Source of the DNA: RZZS01 sp964498755
GTDB taxonomy: Bacteria > Pseudomonadota > Alphaproteobacteria > Micavibrionales > Micavibrionaceae
Assembly: GCA_964498755.1 (NCBI GenBank)
Contig: CAZCIB010000002.1
Span: 21,427 to 85,426 of the forward strand
DNA: 64,000 bases
Direction: 5' to 3'
Numbering within the stretch: the stretch's first letter is position 1; each line of letters begins with the position of its first letter. Below are positions 55,466-64,000 of the stretch, one piece after another. Made by a program: the position numbers and the translations under genes. The notes below the pieces were generated by a model. The model was not told the DNA's origin and ran no database searches. It saw only the letters and a list, made by a program, of their open reading frames with translations.

Positions 55466-57019
55466 TTACGCCGCCTCTTCCTCGCTGAGAATACGCGGGA
55501 ACACGCCCTCAGGTTTTGGAATATCCGTTCCGGGCTTAAGGGCGCATGCAGGATCGAGGCGCGTGAAGCTGCGCTCGTCTTCAGCCACGCAAAGCTGATC
55601 CAGCAGTTTTGCAGCCGAATCCGGCATCACGGGCTGAACAAGGATGCCCAGGCAACGGATCGTTTCGGCCAAAACGCCGAGCACAACAGCCATGCGCGCC
55701 GGGTCCTCTTTTTTCAGCTTCCACGGCGCCTGATGGTCAATATAGGCGTTCGCCGCGTTCACGACGTCCCAGATGCTTTCCAGAGCTTTGTGGAACGCCT
55801 GCGCGTCAAGATGGGTTCGAGCTGCGGCAATGCACCGCGTTTGCGCCTGTTCGAGCAACGCTTTATCTTCTTCCGTCAAGGCGCCGTATTCCGGTATTTT
55901 TCCCTCGCAGTTCTTATGGATCATCGAAAGCGTACGCTGCGCCAGATTGCCGAGCCCGTTGGCAAGATCATTATTGATCCGGTTCACGGCCTGTTCGTGG
56001 CTGAAATCCCCGTCATTGCCGAACGGAACCTCGCGCAACATGAAATAGCGCGCGGCGTCGACGCCGTAACGTTCAACCAGATCCTGCGGCGCGATAACAT
56101 TGCCAAGCGACTTGGACATCTTCTTGCCCTCAATCGTCCACCAGCCATGCGCAAATACGCGCTTCGGCGGCGCGAGCCCAGCGCTCATCAAAAACGCGGG
56201 CCAGTAAACGGCGTGAAAACGCAGGATGTCCTTGCCCACCATGTGGACGTCCGCCGGCCAGAATTTTTTATAATCCTCCGCGTCCGTGTCCGGATAGCCG
56301 AGCGCGGTAATATAATTCGTCAGCGCGTCAATCCAGACATACATGACATGCTTGTCATTGCCAGGGACCGGCACGCCCCAGTCAAACGTCGTGCGGCTGA
56401 CCGACAGGTCGCGCAGGCCGGATTTCACGAAACTTTTAACTTCGTTGAACCGGGCCTGCGGCAAAACAAAATCAGGATGCTCTTCATAAAACTTTAGCAA
56501 ACGATCGCCCCATGCGGAAAGGCGGAAAAAATAACTCTCCTCCTCAACCCATTCGCATTCCGCCCCGCTCGGCGCAATTTTCTTACCGTCAGGGCCGTCT
56601 GTCAGCTCGTCCTCACCGTAATAGGCCTCGTCCCGCACAGCGTACCAGCCGCCGTAATTATCGAGATATATGTCGCCGGACTCGACAAGCCGCTCCCAAA
56701 GAAACTGACAGGCTTTTTTGTGCCGCTCTTCCGTCGTCCGAATGAAATCGTCGTTCGAGTAATTCATGGTCTCGACGAGATCACGGAAATTCTGCGAAAC
56801 CTGATCCGTGAAAGCCTGCGGGTCCATGCCCGCCGCAGTCGCGGCCTTATGCACTTTCTGACCATGCTCGTCCGTGCCGGTCAAAAACTTTACGTCAAAA
56901 TCGTCCAGCCGCTTGAACCGGGCCAGAACGTCGCATGCAACTGTCGTATACACATGCCCGATATGCGGCCTGTCGTTCACGTAATAGATTGGCGTTGTGA
57001 TGTAGTAGCTTTTTATCAT
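55466..57019 (-). CDS. metG: Methionyl-tRNA synthetase
   Basis: MetG charges tRNA-Met. The 517-aa class I enzyme has the HIGH motif as PHIGH (residues 18-22), TGTDEHGQKVHKAA, and GKKMSKSLGNVI for KMSKS. There is no C-terminal tRNA-binding extension, as usual in this class. It overlaps holB by 4 nt, so tmk, holB and metG are translated in series. Confidence 0.97.
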   Translation of the reverse strand: MIKSYYITTPIYYVNDRPHIGHVYTTVACDVLARFKRLDDFDVKFLTGTDEHGQKVHKAATAAGMDPQAFTDQVSQNFRDLVETMNYSNDDFIRTTEERHKKACQFLWERLVESGDIYLDNYGGWYAVRDEAYYGEDELTDGPDGKKIAPSGAECEWVEEESYFFRLSAWGDRLLKFYEEHPDFVLPQARFNEVKSFVKSGLRDLSVSRTTFDWGVPVPGNDKHVMYVWIDALTNYITALGYPDTDAEDYKKFWPADVHMVGKDILRFHAVYWPAFLMSAGLAPPKRVFAHGWWTIEGKKMSKSLGNVIAPQDLVERYGVDAARYFMLREVPFGNDGDFSHEQAVNRINNDLANGLGNLAQRTLSMIHKNCEGKIPEYGALTEEDKALLEQAQTRCIAAARTHLDAQAFHKALESIWDVVNAANAYIDHQAPWKLKKEDPARMAVVLGVLAETIRCLGILVQPVMPDSAAKLLDQLCVAEDERSFTRLDPACALKPGTDIPKPEGVFPRILSEEEAA

Positions 57020-58146
57020 TGCGTTTTTCCGTTTTGCATCGCCATAAACATGCCCAGAACCGTCTGGCGTTTATCGAGATTAAGACCGTTCGCCCGCGCG
57101 AAGTGCGCCTCAAGGTTTTCACATATCGCGCAGAGATTTTCAAGGCTTTGCCGTTCCGTCAAAGATGAAAGCACTCCTTCTGTTGCGCCGTTCCGCGCCT
57201 TACCCGTCACGGCCCTGTGTATCAGGCGGATCAGAACATCCTGCAAATCCCTGTACGCCCGGTCCTGAGCATTGCCCGAGAGAAAATCCGCCAGCGCATG
57301 CGCGCGAACCCAGTCAATACCCGGATAGGGCGCAATCGCCTGCGCGATATCCTGCAACAATTCGCCGAGATTATCCTGCGCGTAACGGATCGCAAGGCCC
57401 GGGCTGCCGCCAGACATCTCATAGAGCAGCTGTTTCTTCGCGCTTTCCAAAGCCCGCGTATCGGCCGACAAGTCAACAATCCGCTCAAACGCTCCATAGG
57501 CCAGCGGCTTGATATGCATGCTCTGACAGCGAGAGCGGATCGTCGGCAGAAGGAGCCCCGGACGGCTTGTTACAAGGATCAGGATTGCGTTTTCCGGAGG
57601 CTCTTCCAGTATTTTGAGCAAGGCGTTCTGCGCGCTGCGGTTCATGGTTTCCGCCCCGTCAACAATGGCCACGCGGTAACCGCCGTATGAAGGACGCATG
57701 CGTAAGTAAGGCGCGATCTTGCGGCATTCCTCGACGGGGAGAATATTCTTGTCTTCCGGCGTCGTGATATGGATCAGGTCCGGATGCCCGCCGGACGCCA
57801 CCTGCCGGAACGAGCGCGTTTCAGGGTCAATGTAAAGACTCTCCGGCTCTGCCTCCGGCAAAGCCTCGCCGAAGAGAGCTCCCGTGTCTTCATCACCACC
57901 TTTTTCGAACAGGTAACGCGCAAAACGGAAAGCCAGCGTTTCCTTGCCGATGCCTTCATGCCCGGCGAAGACCAGCGCGCCGGGAACGCGCTCACCCGCC
58001 ACAAGCTTCAAAAGACGTTTTTCAATTTCCTCATGCCCGTAAAGAACCGCAGACTGTCTCGGCGGCAAAAGCGCATCGCCAGACGCGGCGACGAAATCGT
58101 CGTCCTCAGCCACTTCGATATCTTCGTCATCGCCGAAAAGGCTCAT
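57016..58146 (-). CDS. holB: DNA polymerase III subunit delta' (HolB)
   Basis: HolB is the delta' subunit of the clamp loader. The 376-aa protein has an AAA+ core starting around residue 30 (RQSAVLYGHEEIEKRLLKLV), GHEGIGKETLAFRFARYL in the P-loop position, VAIVDGAETMNRSAQNALLKILEEPPENA and VTSRPGLLLPTIRSRCQ. The acidic first 25 residues are a lineage-specific extension. It overlaps tmk and metG by 4 nt. Confidence 0.93.
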   Translation of the reverse strand: MSLFGDDEDIEVAEDDDFVAASGDALLPPRQSAVLYGHEEIEKRLLKLVAGERVPGALVFAGHEGIGKETLAFRFARYLFEKGGDEDTGALFGEALPEAEPESLYIDPETRSFRQVASGGHPDLIHITTPEDKNILPVEECRKIAPYLRMRPSYGGYRVAIVDGAETMNRSAQNALLKILEEPPENAILILVTSRPGLLLPTIRSRCQSMHIKPLAYGAFERIVDLSADTRALESAKKQLLYEMSGGSPGLAIRYAQDNLGELLQDIAQAIAPYPGIDWVRAHALADFLSGNAQDRAYRDLQDVLIRLIHRAVTGKARNGATEGVLSSLTERQSLENLCAICENLEAHFARANGLNLDKRQTVLGMFMAMQNGKTQ

Positions 58147-58787
58147 CCGCCCAGCTCCGCTTCAACCACGCGCGCAATTTCCCCGGCCAGAGCGTCTACT
58201 GGCAAACTCGCGTCCAGAACTACGCAACGCTCATGCGCGTTTTCCGCTATTTTCAAAAAACCTTCGCGCAAACGCCGGTGAAACTCGAGCTCCAGCCGTT
58301 CAAACCGGTCTTCGGTTTTCGACGGATCAGCGGCGGAGACGTTAGCCAGACGCTTTTGACTGCGCGCCAGCCCCTGTTCAGGGTCGATATCAAGAATGAA
58401 AGTCAGATCCGGTTCAAACGCGTTCAGCGCGATCCGGTTCAGCTCTTCAATTTTGTCTAAAGGAAAACCATGGCCATAGCACTGATAAGCCCTTGTAGAA
58501 TCTGTGAAGCGATCGCATAAAACGATTTTTCCGGCCTCAAGAGACGGCTTTATCAGATCGCGCACATGCATCGCCCGCGCGGCGAATAACAGAAGCGCTT
58601 CAGCTTCAGGAGACCAGTCGCCGCCCTCACGCTGCACCAAAAGATCGCGGATTTTCTCCGCTTCTAGCGTCCCGCCCGGCTCGCGCGTGACAACGGGATT
58701 ATGCCCGCCGCTTTCCAGCCGATCGGCCAGACGCCTGATCTGTGTGGATTTGCCGCTGCCCTCGCCGCCTTCAAACGTAATAAACAT
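58143..58787 (-). CDS. tmk: Thymidylate kinase
   Basis: Tmk phosphorylates dTMP to dTDP. The 214-aa protein has a P-loop GGEGSGKST (residues 7-15), the DR motif in LCDRFTDSTRAYQCYG, and a lid segment around RSQKRLANVS. It starts 5 nt after the D-Ala carboxypeptidase stop and overlaps holB by 4 nt. Confidence 0.96.
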   Translation of the reverse strand: MFITFEGGEGSGKSTQIRRLADRLESGGHNPVVTREPGGTLEAEKIRDLLVQREGGDWSPEAEALLLFAARAMHVRDLIKPSLEAGKIVLCDRFTDSTRAYQCYGHGFPLDKIEELNRIALNAFEPDLTFILDIDPEQGLARSQKRLANVSAADPSKTEDRFERLELEFHRRLREGFLKIAENAHERCVVLDASLPVDALAGEIARVVEAELGG

Positions 58788-58792
58788 CGCGT

Positions 58793-59947
58793 TTACTCGC
58801 CTTCAAGCGTTTCTTCCGCCGTTTTGGAGAAGAACATTTTCATCTTGGCGAAGGTTCGCGAGAACAAACTAAGCTTTTCCGTGCCTTGCGCCGCAACAAG
58901 CGGAACTTCTATTGCGCGCATGCCCGGAACGGCGATTTTTAAAACTCCGGCCTGATCGCCGCGCGCAACCGGCGCGACAAGCGGCTCTTTAATAACCGCC
59001 TCTAATACGGTCTGGTCGGCGCGCGCGACGGGCACGCTGATCTTCAGGTCTTCGGGAATCGTGAGCGGTATGGTCTTGTCCTTGCCGAGAGCGACCTTGG
59101 CCTCCGTTACCGTCTCGCCGGAGGCGTAGAGCGATACGTTCTTAAATCCTTTCAGCCCCCATTCCAGCAAGCGCGCGCCCTCCTGCGCGCGCTCCTTGCT
59201 GCTTTCAAGGCCGTTCACGACGAGTATCGCGCGACGTCCTCCAAACATGCCGGTCGTCATCAGCCCGTAACCGCCAGCCGCAGTGTAGCCGGTTTTCATC
59301 CCGTCAGCGCCCATATTCCTGTGCAGCAAGGGATTGCGATTGCGCTGCTTGATTGCGCTATAGGTAAATTCAGGTATGGAGAAATACTGAAAAAATTCGG
59401 GATACTCGGCGATAATATGACGCGCCAGAATGGCGAGATCGCGCGCGCTGGAATAGTGGTTCGCATCCGGCCAGCCACTCGCATTCATAAAATTGCTGTT
59501 CTTCATGCCCAGAGATTCGGCGCGCATGTTCATCTGTTCGGCAAAGGCGCGCTCGGAACCAGCCAGCCCTTCGGCCAGCACGATCGTCGCGTCATTGCCG
59601 GACTGCACCAGAACGCCCTTGATCAGATCCTCAACGCGCACGGAATCGCCAACTTCCACAAACATTTTCGAGCCGCCCTTGCGCCAGGCCTTCTCCGAGA
59701 CGGGAAGGCGCGCGTCAAGCGTCAGCCTGCCGTCATCCAGGGCCTCGAAGACCATTAATATCGTCATCACCTTGCTCAGCGAGGACGTCGGCATTTTCTG
59801 ATCCGCGTTTTTCTCAAACAGAACCGTGCCCGTTTCAAAGTCAACAAGGATCGCTTGCTTCGCCGAGCTGTAGGAGCTGATCTGCTCGGCCATGGCGGCG
59901 GGCATGACGGTGAACAGGCAAAGGAGGAATGTCAGAAATATGCGCAT
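58793..59947 (-). CDS. dacC: D-alanyl-D-alanine carboxypeptidase (PBP5/6-type)
   Basis: This periplasmic, membrane-associated enzyme trims the terminal D-Ala of peptidoglycan stems. ATG 59947 gives 384 aa with a signal peptide MRIFLTFLLCLFTVMPAAMA. Active-site motifs are SLSK (Ser56-Lys59), SGN (116-118) and KTG (218-220). The C-terminal PBP5_C domain and an amphipathic tail (TFAKMKMFFSK) complete the PBP5 architecture. It is 88 nt after rlpA. The exact dac paralogue cannot be told. Confidence 0.93.
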   Translation of the reverse strand: MRIFLTFLLCLFTVMPAAMAEQISSYSSAKQAILVDFETGTVLFEKNADQKMPTSSLSKVMTILMVFEALDDGRLTLDARLPVSEKAWRKGGSKMFVEVGDSVRVEDLIKGVLVQSGNDATIVLAEGLAGSERAFAEQMNMRAESLGMKNSNFMNASGWPDANHYSSARDLAILARHIIAEYPEFFQYFSIPEFTYSAIKQRNRNPLLHRNMGADGMKTGYTAAGGYGLMTTGMFGGRRAILVVNGLESSKERAQEGARLLEWGLKGFKNVSLYASGETVTEAKVALGKDKTIPLTIPEDLKISVPVARADQTVLEAVIKEPLVAPVARGDQAGVLKIAVPGMRAIEVPLVAAQGTEKLSLFSRTFAKMKMFFSKTAEETLEGE

Positions 59948-60035
59948 CTTCTGGGAACCCGTTGCAGACTCGAAATTCAGTTGCCTAGACATTAAACGGC
60001 GGCGGGGCAAAGCGTCAACCACTGTATCGGAGCCG

Positions 60036-61040
60036 TTAATCAACGACGATGATCGCATCGCCGTAATTTCCGGAAGCGAGGCGGCTCAGGGCGGTATCCG
60101 CGCTGGCGACCCGCTGGAACGGTCCCAGACGGACGCGGTAAAATGTCCGCCCGTTCAGATTAACGGGATAGACGCGCGCGTCCCCGTACCGCGCCAGCCG
60201 CTTCGCATGCGCAATCGCGTTGTCCTCTACGGAGAACGAACCGGCCTGAACGAAAATGCTGCTCGGCTGAACGGGAACCTGCGAGACGACCGGGTCAGGC
60301 AGAAACCTTCCATTCTCGACATGCCCGGTCACGGGCTTTAAAGCTTCCTGCTGCACAGGCTTGACGGCCGCCGATTCAAAACCGGACGCAGGCTGCGCGC
60401 GCGGGGCATGCGCCGGGGCCTGAGGTTCCGCCGGCGGCGGCGTTAAAGCGGCGGTCTGGTATTCGGCCTGCTGAGGGAATGGCTGCCCTTTATTGAGGGC
60501 GATCTCGACCCCGCTCGTATCCACGCCGCGGCGGGCGGCCTCGGCAATCGCCCGGCTTTCCCGGTCCAGAACCTGAACGCGGACCTTGGCGGTTCCCTGA
60601 TGCTTGAAGCCAAGCAGTTCCGCCGCTTTTTCGGAGAGATCAATGACCCTGCCGCGCTTGAAAGGGCCGCGGTCATTCACGCGAACAACCAGCGACTTTC
60701 CGTTCTCAAGATTTGTGACGCGCACAAGCGAGGGCATCTGCAGCGTCCGGTGCGCCGCCGTCAGCTCGTTCTTGTCAAACACCTCTCCATTCGCCGTCGG
60801 CTTGCCGTGGAAGTTCGGCCCGTACCACGAGGCGATTCCCGTCTCGACATGATCGTAAGATTCGCGCGGCGTATAGGACTGCCCCATCACGCGGTAGGGA
60901 TTGCCCACCTTGAAATACCCTTGAGGCCGCGCGGAAGGGGACAGCTGCTTGGCGACATGCGCGCCGAGCTGCGCCTGCGAACACGCCCCCAGAAAACCGG
61001 GGAGCGTTAAAAGAGCGAGAATTATACAAAGCTTGCGCAT
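60036..61040 (-). CDS. rlpA: RlpA-type lytic transglycosylase with SPOR domain
   Basis: RlpA cleaves glycan strands lacking stem peptides at the division site. The 334-aa protein is a predicted lipoprotein (LGAC lipobox, Cys20). It has the double-psi beta-barrel (GIASWYGPNFHGKPTANGE ... VRVNDRGPFKRGRVIDLS, about residues 70-155), a Pro/Ala linker (200-240) and a C-terminal SPOR domain (IFVQAGSFSVEDNA to the end) that binds denuded peptidoglycan. It follows mltB by 11 nt. Confidence 0.94.
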   Translation of the reverse strand: MRKLCIILALLTLPGFLGACSQAQLGAHVAKQLSPSARPQGYFKVGNPYRVMGQSYTPRESYDHVETGIASWYGPNFHGKPTANGEVFDKNELTAAHRTLQMPSLVRVTNLENGKSLVVRVNDRGPFKRGRVIDLSEKAAELLGFKHQGTAKVRVQVLDRESRAIAEAARRGVDTSGVEIALNKGQPFPQQAEYQTAALTPPPAEPQAPAHAPRAQPASGFESAAVKPVQQEALKPVTGHVENGRFLPDPVVSQVPVQPSSIFVQAGSFSVEDNAIAHAKRLARYGDARVYPVNLNGRTFYRVRLGPFQRVASADTALSRLASGNYGDAIIVVD

Positions 61041-61051
61041 GGGCTTTCAGG

Positions 61052-62026
61052 CTATCTGGTGGCGATGGCGTCGGCGAGGAGGCCAACGGAGGTGGCGAAG
61101 TAAACCGAGCGGTTCCATGCCATAATGACGTTATAGTTATCATAAGCCAAAAACGCCGGGCCGCCAAGCCCGTCCGGCACAATGACCGAAGCTTTCATCC
61201 CCGGCGCATGCGGCAGGTCGCCCCCGCCCGGAAGCCTTACGCCCAGATTTTGCCAGTCCATCAACGTCTTGCGTACTTCTCTTCCTGTTAAATCTGAAGA
61301 AAATCCGGGCGGCAGGACAACCCGCCTGCCCCAGCGCTCGCCCTCCCGCCAGCCGTTTTTCTTCAGGTAATTCGCGCTTGAGGCGAACACGTCGGGCAGC
61401 GTGCCCCAGATATCCTTGTGTCCGTCGCCGTCATGATCGACGGCGAAATTATGAAAGCTGGAGGGCATGAACTGATTCTGACCCAGCGCGCCGGCCCATG
61501 ACCCTTTCATGCGGCTCGCCGGGATATGCCCCTGATCCACGATTTTCAGCGCGTTGATCAGCTCTTTGGTAAAGAACTCGCCGCGCCGCCCTTCCCAGGC
61601 CAGCGTCGCCAGCGCGGGGATCACGTCGAAGCCGCCGGTGTTGGCGCCGTAGCTTGTCTCAATGCCCCAAAGCGCAACGATATATTGCGGGGCGACGCCG
61701 TATTGCGCCTCGATATCCTTTAGCGCGTCCGCGTGGCGGCGCATCATCGCGCGGCCCTGATTAATCCTTTGCGCGCTGATAACGCGCTCGCGGTACTGCG
61801 CGAAGGTCAGCTTGCCTTCGGGCTGTTTGCGGTCGAGCTCTATGACGCGGTTGACAGGCTGCACCCCGGACAGCGCGCTTGAGAGCGTCTGCGCGGAAAT
61901 TCCGGCGCGCGCGGCCTCGTTCCTGAATTCCGCGAGCCACGCGTCAAAGCTTTGCATCGCGTGAGAAACGGCGGGCGCCGTGAAACTGACGAGGAATACT
62001 ATCAACAAAAACGAAATGCGCCGCAT
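61052..62026 (-). CDS. mltB: Lytic murein transglycosylase MltB-type
   Basis: The 324-aa protein has a signal peptide (MRRISFLLIVFLVSFTAPAVSHA), then the MltB-fold catalytic domain with the active glutamate in LWGIETSYGANTGG. Further blocks are MKGSWAGALGQNQFMPSSF and AVDHDGDGHKDIWG. ATG 62026 is 8 nt from an AGGAGG Shine-Dalgarno; ATG 62032 is too close to it. No lipobox is visible, so it is probably soluble. With rlpA and dac it forms a peptidoglycan-remodelling cluster. Confidence 0.93.
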   Translation of the reverse strand: MRRISFLLIVFLVSFTAPAVSHAMQSFDAWLAEFRNEAARAGISAQTLSSALSGVQPVNRVIELDRKQPEGKLTFAQYRERVISAQRINQGRAMMRRHADALKDIEAQYGVAPQYIVALWGIETSYGANTGGFDVIPALATLAWEGRRGEFFTKELINALKIVDQGHIPASRMKGSWAGALGQNQFMPSSFHNFAVDHDGDGHKDIWGTLPDVFASSANYLKKNGWREGERWGRRVVLPPGFSSDLTGREVRKTLMDWQNLGVRLPGGGDLPHAPGMKASVIVPDGLGGPAFLAYDNYNVIMAWNRSVYFATSVGLLADAIATR

Positions 62027-62273
62027 GATCATGCCCTCCTGAAAATGACTTGCAAAAAAGAATAGACGCGTTCGGCGCGAGGGCAAAGCCGCAAAACGAA
62101 AAAACTTGCGCAATGCTTGCAATTACGGCGCGCGCAAATGTATAAGTTTCAGATATTCAGCCCTGAAAGCGAGAGGGGCGGCGGAGTGGTTGCCAAAGGA
62201 CGCTGGGTTCCGTTTAAAAAAACCATTCAACCGCTTTTCATGATAGCTTGATATAGATAGCCTGATATAGCCC

Positions 62274-62363
62274 GGAGGAGTGGCAGAGTGGTTGAATGCA
62301 CCGGTCTTGAAAACCGGCGTGGGTTCACGCCCACCGTGGGTTCGAATCCCACCTCCTCCGCCA
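62274..62363 (+). tRNA. tRNA-Ser (UGA anticodon)
   Basis: A 90-nt class II tRNA with a 7-bp acceptor (GGAGGAG/CTCCTCC), a D-arm, an anticodon stem CCGGT/ACCGG with loop CTTGAAA giving anticodon UGA, a long variable arm (GTGGG...CCCAC type) and a T-arm GTGGGTTCGAATCCCAC. The 3' CCA is encoded. No terminator is obvious in the 37 nt before the next gene. Confidence 0.95.
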
Positions 62364-62400
62364 TATTATGTGATTAATAAACCCTGTTCAGATTTATTCC

Positions 62401-63984
62401 ATGTCCGTTCAAAACTATCTCGATCAGGTTCAGACCAAACTGCAAAGCAAAATCTCGAGCGAGCACGTTTACCGCCCGGCGCTGGAGGCTTTGATATCTG
62501 ACACGTTGCCGGGCGTCACCGCCTTTAAAGACCCGGCGCGCATTCAGATCAGTGACGGCAAGACCGGAAATCTGGACTTCATCGTGCGGCGCGGCGAGAT
62601 TGACGTCGGCTATATCGAGGCCAAGGACGTCAACGTCAATCTCGACAAGGTCGAAAGATCGGAACAGCTCAGGCGCTATCTTGATCTCGATAACCTGATC
62701 CTGACCGATTATCTGGAATTCCGTTTTTACCGGGAAGGCGAAAAAACAGATACGGTGCGCATCGGCGACGCGCTCATGGGCGAAATTATCCCGCGCCCGG
62801 AAAATTTTGAAAAGCTGAAACTCCTGCTGCTGGATTTCGGCGCGTTTCAGGGCCAGACCATCCGCTCCGCCCAGAAGCTCGCGGAAATGATGGCGCGGAA
62901 AGCCCGCCTGATGCGCGAGGTGTTCTACGAGGCGCTTACGATGGAATCGCCCAGCACCCTGAAAGACCAGTACAAGGCGTTTAAAGACGTGCTGATGCAT
63001 GATCTCGACGAAAAGCAGTTCGCCGATATTTACGCGCAGACGATTACCTACGGCCTTTTCACCGCCCGCCTCCACGACCCGACGCTCGATGATTTTTCAA
63101 GGGGCGAAGCGCAAGGGCTGATCCCGAAAAGCAACCCGTTTCTGCGCCAGCTGTTTCACTACGTCACCGGCCCCGATCTTGACCCGCGCGTCGTCAAATA
63201 CGTCGACAATCTGTGCGAGGTTTATCAGGCCGCCAATGTGCGCGAGATCGTCGAGCGCTATCTGGAGCCGACAAAGCGCGCCGATCCGATCCTTCATTTC
63301 TACGAGACGTTCCTCGGCGCGTACGACAAGAATTTGCGTGAGATTCGCGGCGTCTGGTACACGCCGCAGCCCGTCGTGAATTTCATCGTACGCGCGATAG
63401 ACGACGTGCTGAAGACGCATTTCGGCCTGACGGAAGGGATCGCCGACAACTCGAAAATAGAAATCGAAGTGGATACGCAAACCCGCGACGACCGCAGCCC
63501 GACAGGCTACCGCCGCGCAAAGAGAGAAATCCACAAGGTCCAGCTTCTCGACGTGGCCACCGGGACGGGCACGTTTCTCGCCGAAGTCGTGCAGCAGATA
63601 TATCCGCGCCACAAAGACATTGCAGGGGCATGGAGCAGCTATGTCGAAAACGACCTTCTGCCCCGCATGCACGGTTTTGAATTGCTGATGGCCAGCTACG
63701 CCATGTGCCACATGAAGCTGGATTTGCTCCTGTCCGAAATGGGCTATGCGCCGTCCGATCCTGACAAGCCGCCGCGCGTGAGCGTATATCTGACCAATTC
63801 GCTGGAAGAACACCACAGGGACGCGGACACGCTTTTCGCCTCATGGCTCTCGAAAGAAGCCAACGAAGCCAGCCGCATCAAGCGCGATATGCCGATCATG
63901 GTGGCGTTCGGCAATCCGCCGTATAGCGGCATTTCTTCAAACATGAATAGGGCGCCTCTAAAAACCCCTGACATTTGGCTATAG
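62401..63984 (+). CDS. Type ISP-like restriction-modification protein, apparently truncated
   Basis: The 527-aa frame matches the N-terminal half of large single-chain restriction-methyltransferases of the type ISP/LlaBIII kind. A nuclease-like region comes first (DFIVRRGEIDVGYIEAKD, PD-(D/E)xK-like), then a coupling region, then methyltransferase motif I (LLDVATGTGTFLAEV, about residue 382) and motif IV GNPPY (about 504). Family proteins are usually over 1000 aa. After GISSNMN the sequence changes abruptly and stops within 13 codons. The rest of the methyltransferase and the target-recognition domain are missing at this point, so the gene is probably broken by an insertion. It starts 37 nt after the tRNA-Ser. 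Confidence 0.82.
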   Translation: MSVQNYLDQVQTKLQSKISSEHVYRPALEALISDTLPGVTAFKDPARIQISDGKTGNLDFIVRRGEIDVGYIEAKDVNVNLDKVERSEQLRRYLDLDNLILTDYLEFRFYREGEKTDTVRIGDALMGEIIPRPENFEKLKLLLLDFGAFQGQTIRSAQKLAEMMARKARLMREVFYEALTMESPSTLKDQYKAFKDVLMHDLDEKQFADIYAQTITYGLFTARLHDPTLDDFSRGEAQGLIPKSNPFLRQLFHYVTGPDLDPRVVKYVDNLCEVYQAANVREIVERYLEPTKRADPILHFYETFLGAYDKNLREIRGVWYTPQPVVNFIVRAIDDVLKTHFGLTEGIADNSKIEIEVDTQTRDDRSPTGYRRAKREIHKVQLLDVATGTGTFLAEVVQQIYPRHKDIAGAWSSYVENDLLPRMHGFELLMASYAMCHMKLDLLLSEMGYAPSDPDKPPRVSVYLTNSLEEHHRDADTLFASWLSKEANEASRIKRDMPIMVAFGNPPYSGISSNMNRAPLKTPDIWL

Positions 63985-64000
63985 ATTTGCGATTCTGTCC

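Noticed and set aside
57016..58146. HolB as DnaX (tau/gamma) because of its AAA+ core
   Set aside because: Length, position between tmk and metG, and the GHEGIGKE loop fit delta' better; the long DnaX C-terminal domain is absent.

Overview
The window looks like a chromosomal segment of an alphaproteobacterium. Three gene blocks keep the order usual in that class: rpsB-tsf-pyrH-frr-uppS-cdsA-dxr-rseP-bamA-skp-lpxD-fabZ-lpxA-lpxI-lpxB; nuoJKLMN-birA-coaX-rnj-(hypothetical)-proS-lolC-lolD-dnaE; and mltB-rlpA-dac-tmk-holB-metG-tatD-MBL hydrolase. LpxI instead of LpxH, RNase J, type III pantothenate kinase and a single LolC/E-type permease all fit. Order and genus cannot be fixed from this segment; a Rhodospirillales- or Micavibrio-like lineage is only a guess.

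Layout. 1-14474 (minus strand) is one long envelope/translation operon running from ribosomal protein S2 through nucleotide, undecaprenyl, isoprenoid and phospholipid steps to outer-membrane assembly (RseP, BamA, Skp) and lipid A synthesis (LpxD, FabZ, LpxA, LpxI, LpxB). Many junctions are 4-nt ATGA overlaps. 14672-26115 holds an Acg-like nitroreductase, dnaE, a divergent REC-HPt phosphorelay protein, lolD/lolC, an archaeal/eukaryal-type proS, a small secreted hypothetical protein and RNase J. 26263-46021 is coaX, birA and a complex I (nuo) cluster, nuoN back to nuoC. The nuo cluster is heavily interrupted: a 115-aa orphan, a PagL-like lipid A deacylase, a GIY-YIG nuclease, a MazG-like pyrophosphohydrolase, a small membrane protein and a GT-C glycosyltransferase lie between nuo genes, two of them on the opposite strand. 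nuoA and nuoB are not here.

46232-53017 encodes a 2261-aa FecR/RTX/FG-GAP surface or secreted protein. 53014-62026 is the metG/tmk/dac/rlpA/mltB cell-wall and replication block with a VapBC-type toxin-antitoxin pair inserted between metG and tatD. At 62274 a tRNA-Ser(UGA) is followed by a type ISP-like restriction-methyltransferase gene whose open frame stops early just after its NPPY motif.

The most distinctive feature is the intergenic DNA. Most sizeable spacers between minus-strand genes are filled by inverted arrays of 7-bp units (GCGAGAA, GCGAGTA and relatives) or 8-bp units (ATCTCGGA, GATGATCG and relatives), or by palindromes of the GTCATCCC...GGGATCC type. They usually start within 0-10 nt of the upstream stop codon, run up to the next gene's ribosome binding site, and in two cases carry a different palindromic element in their loop. 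A GIY-YIG nuclease gene is bracketed by one palindrome class. I regard this repeat system as the best candidate for something undescribed.
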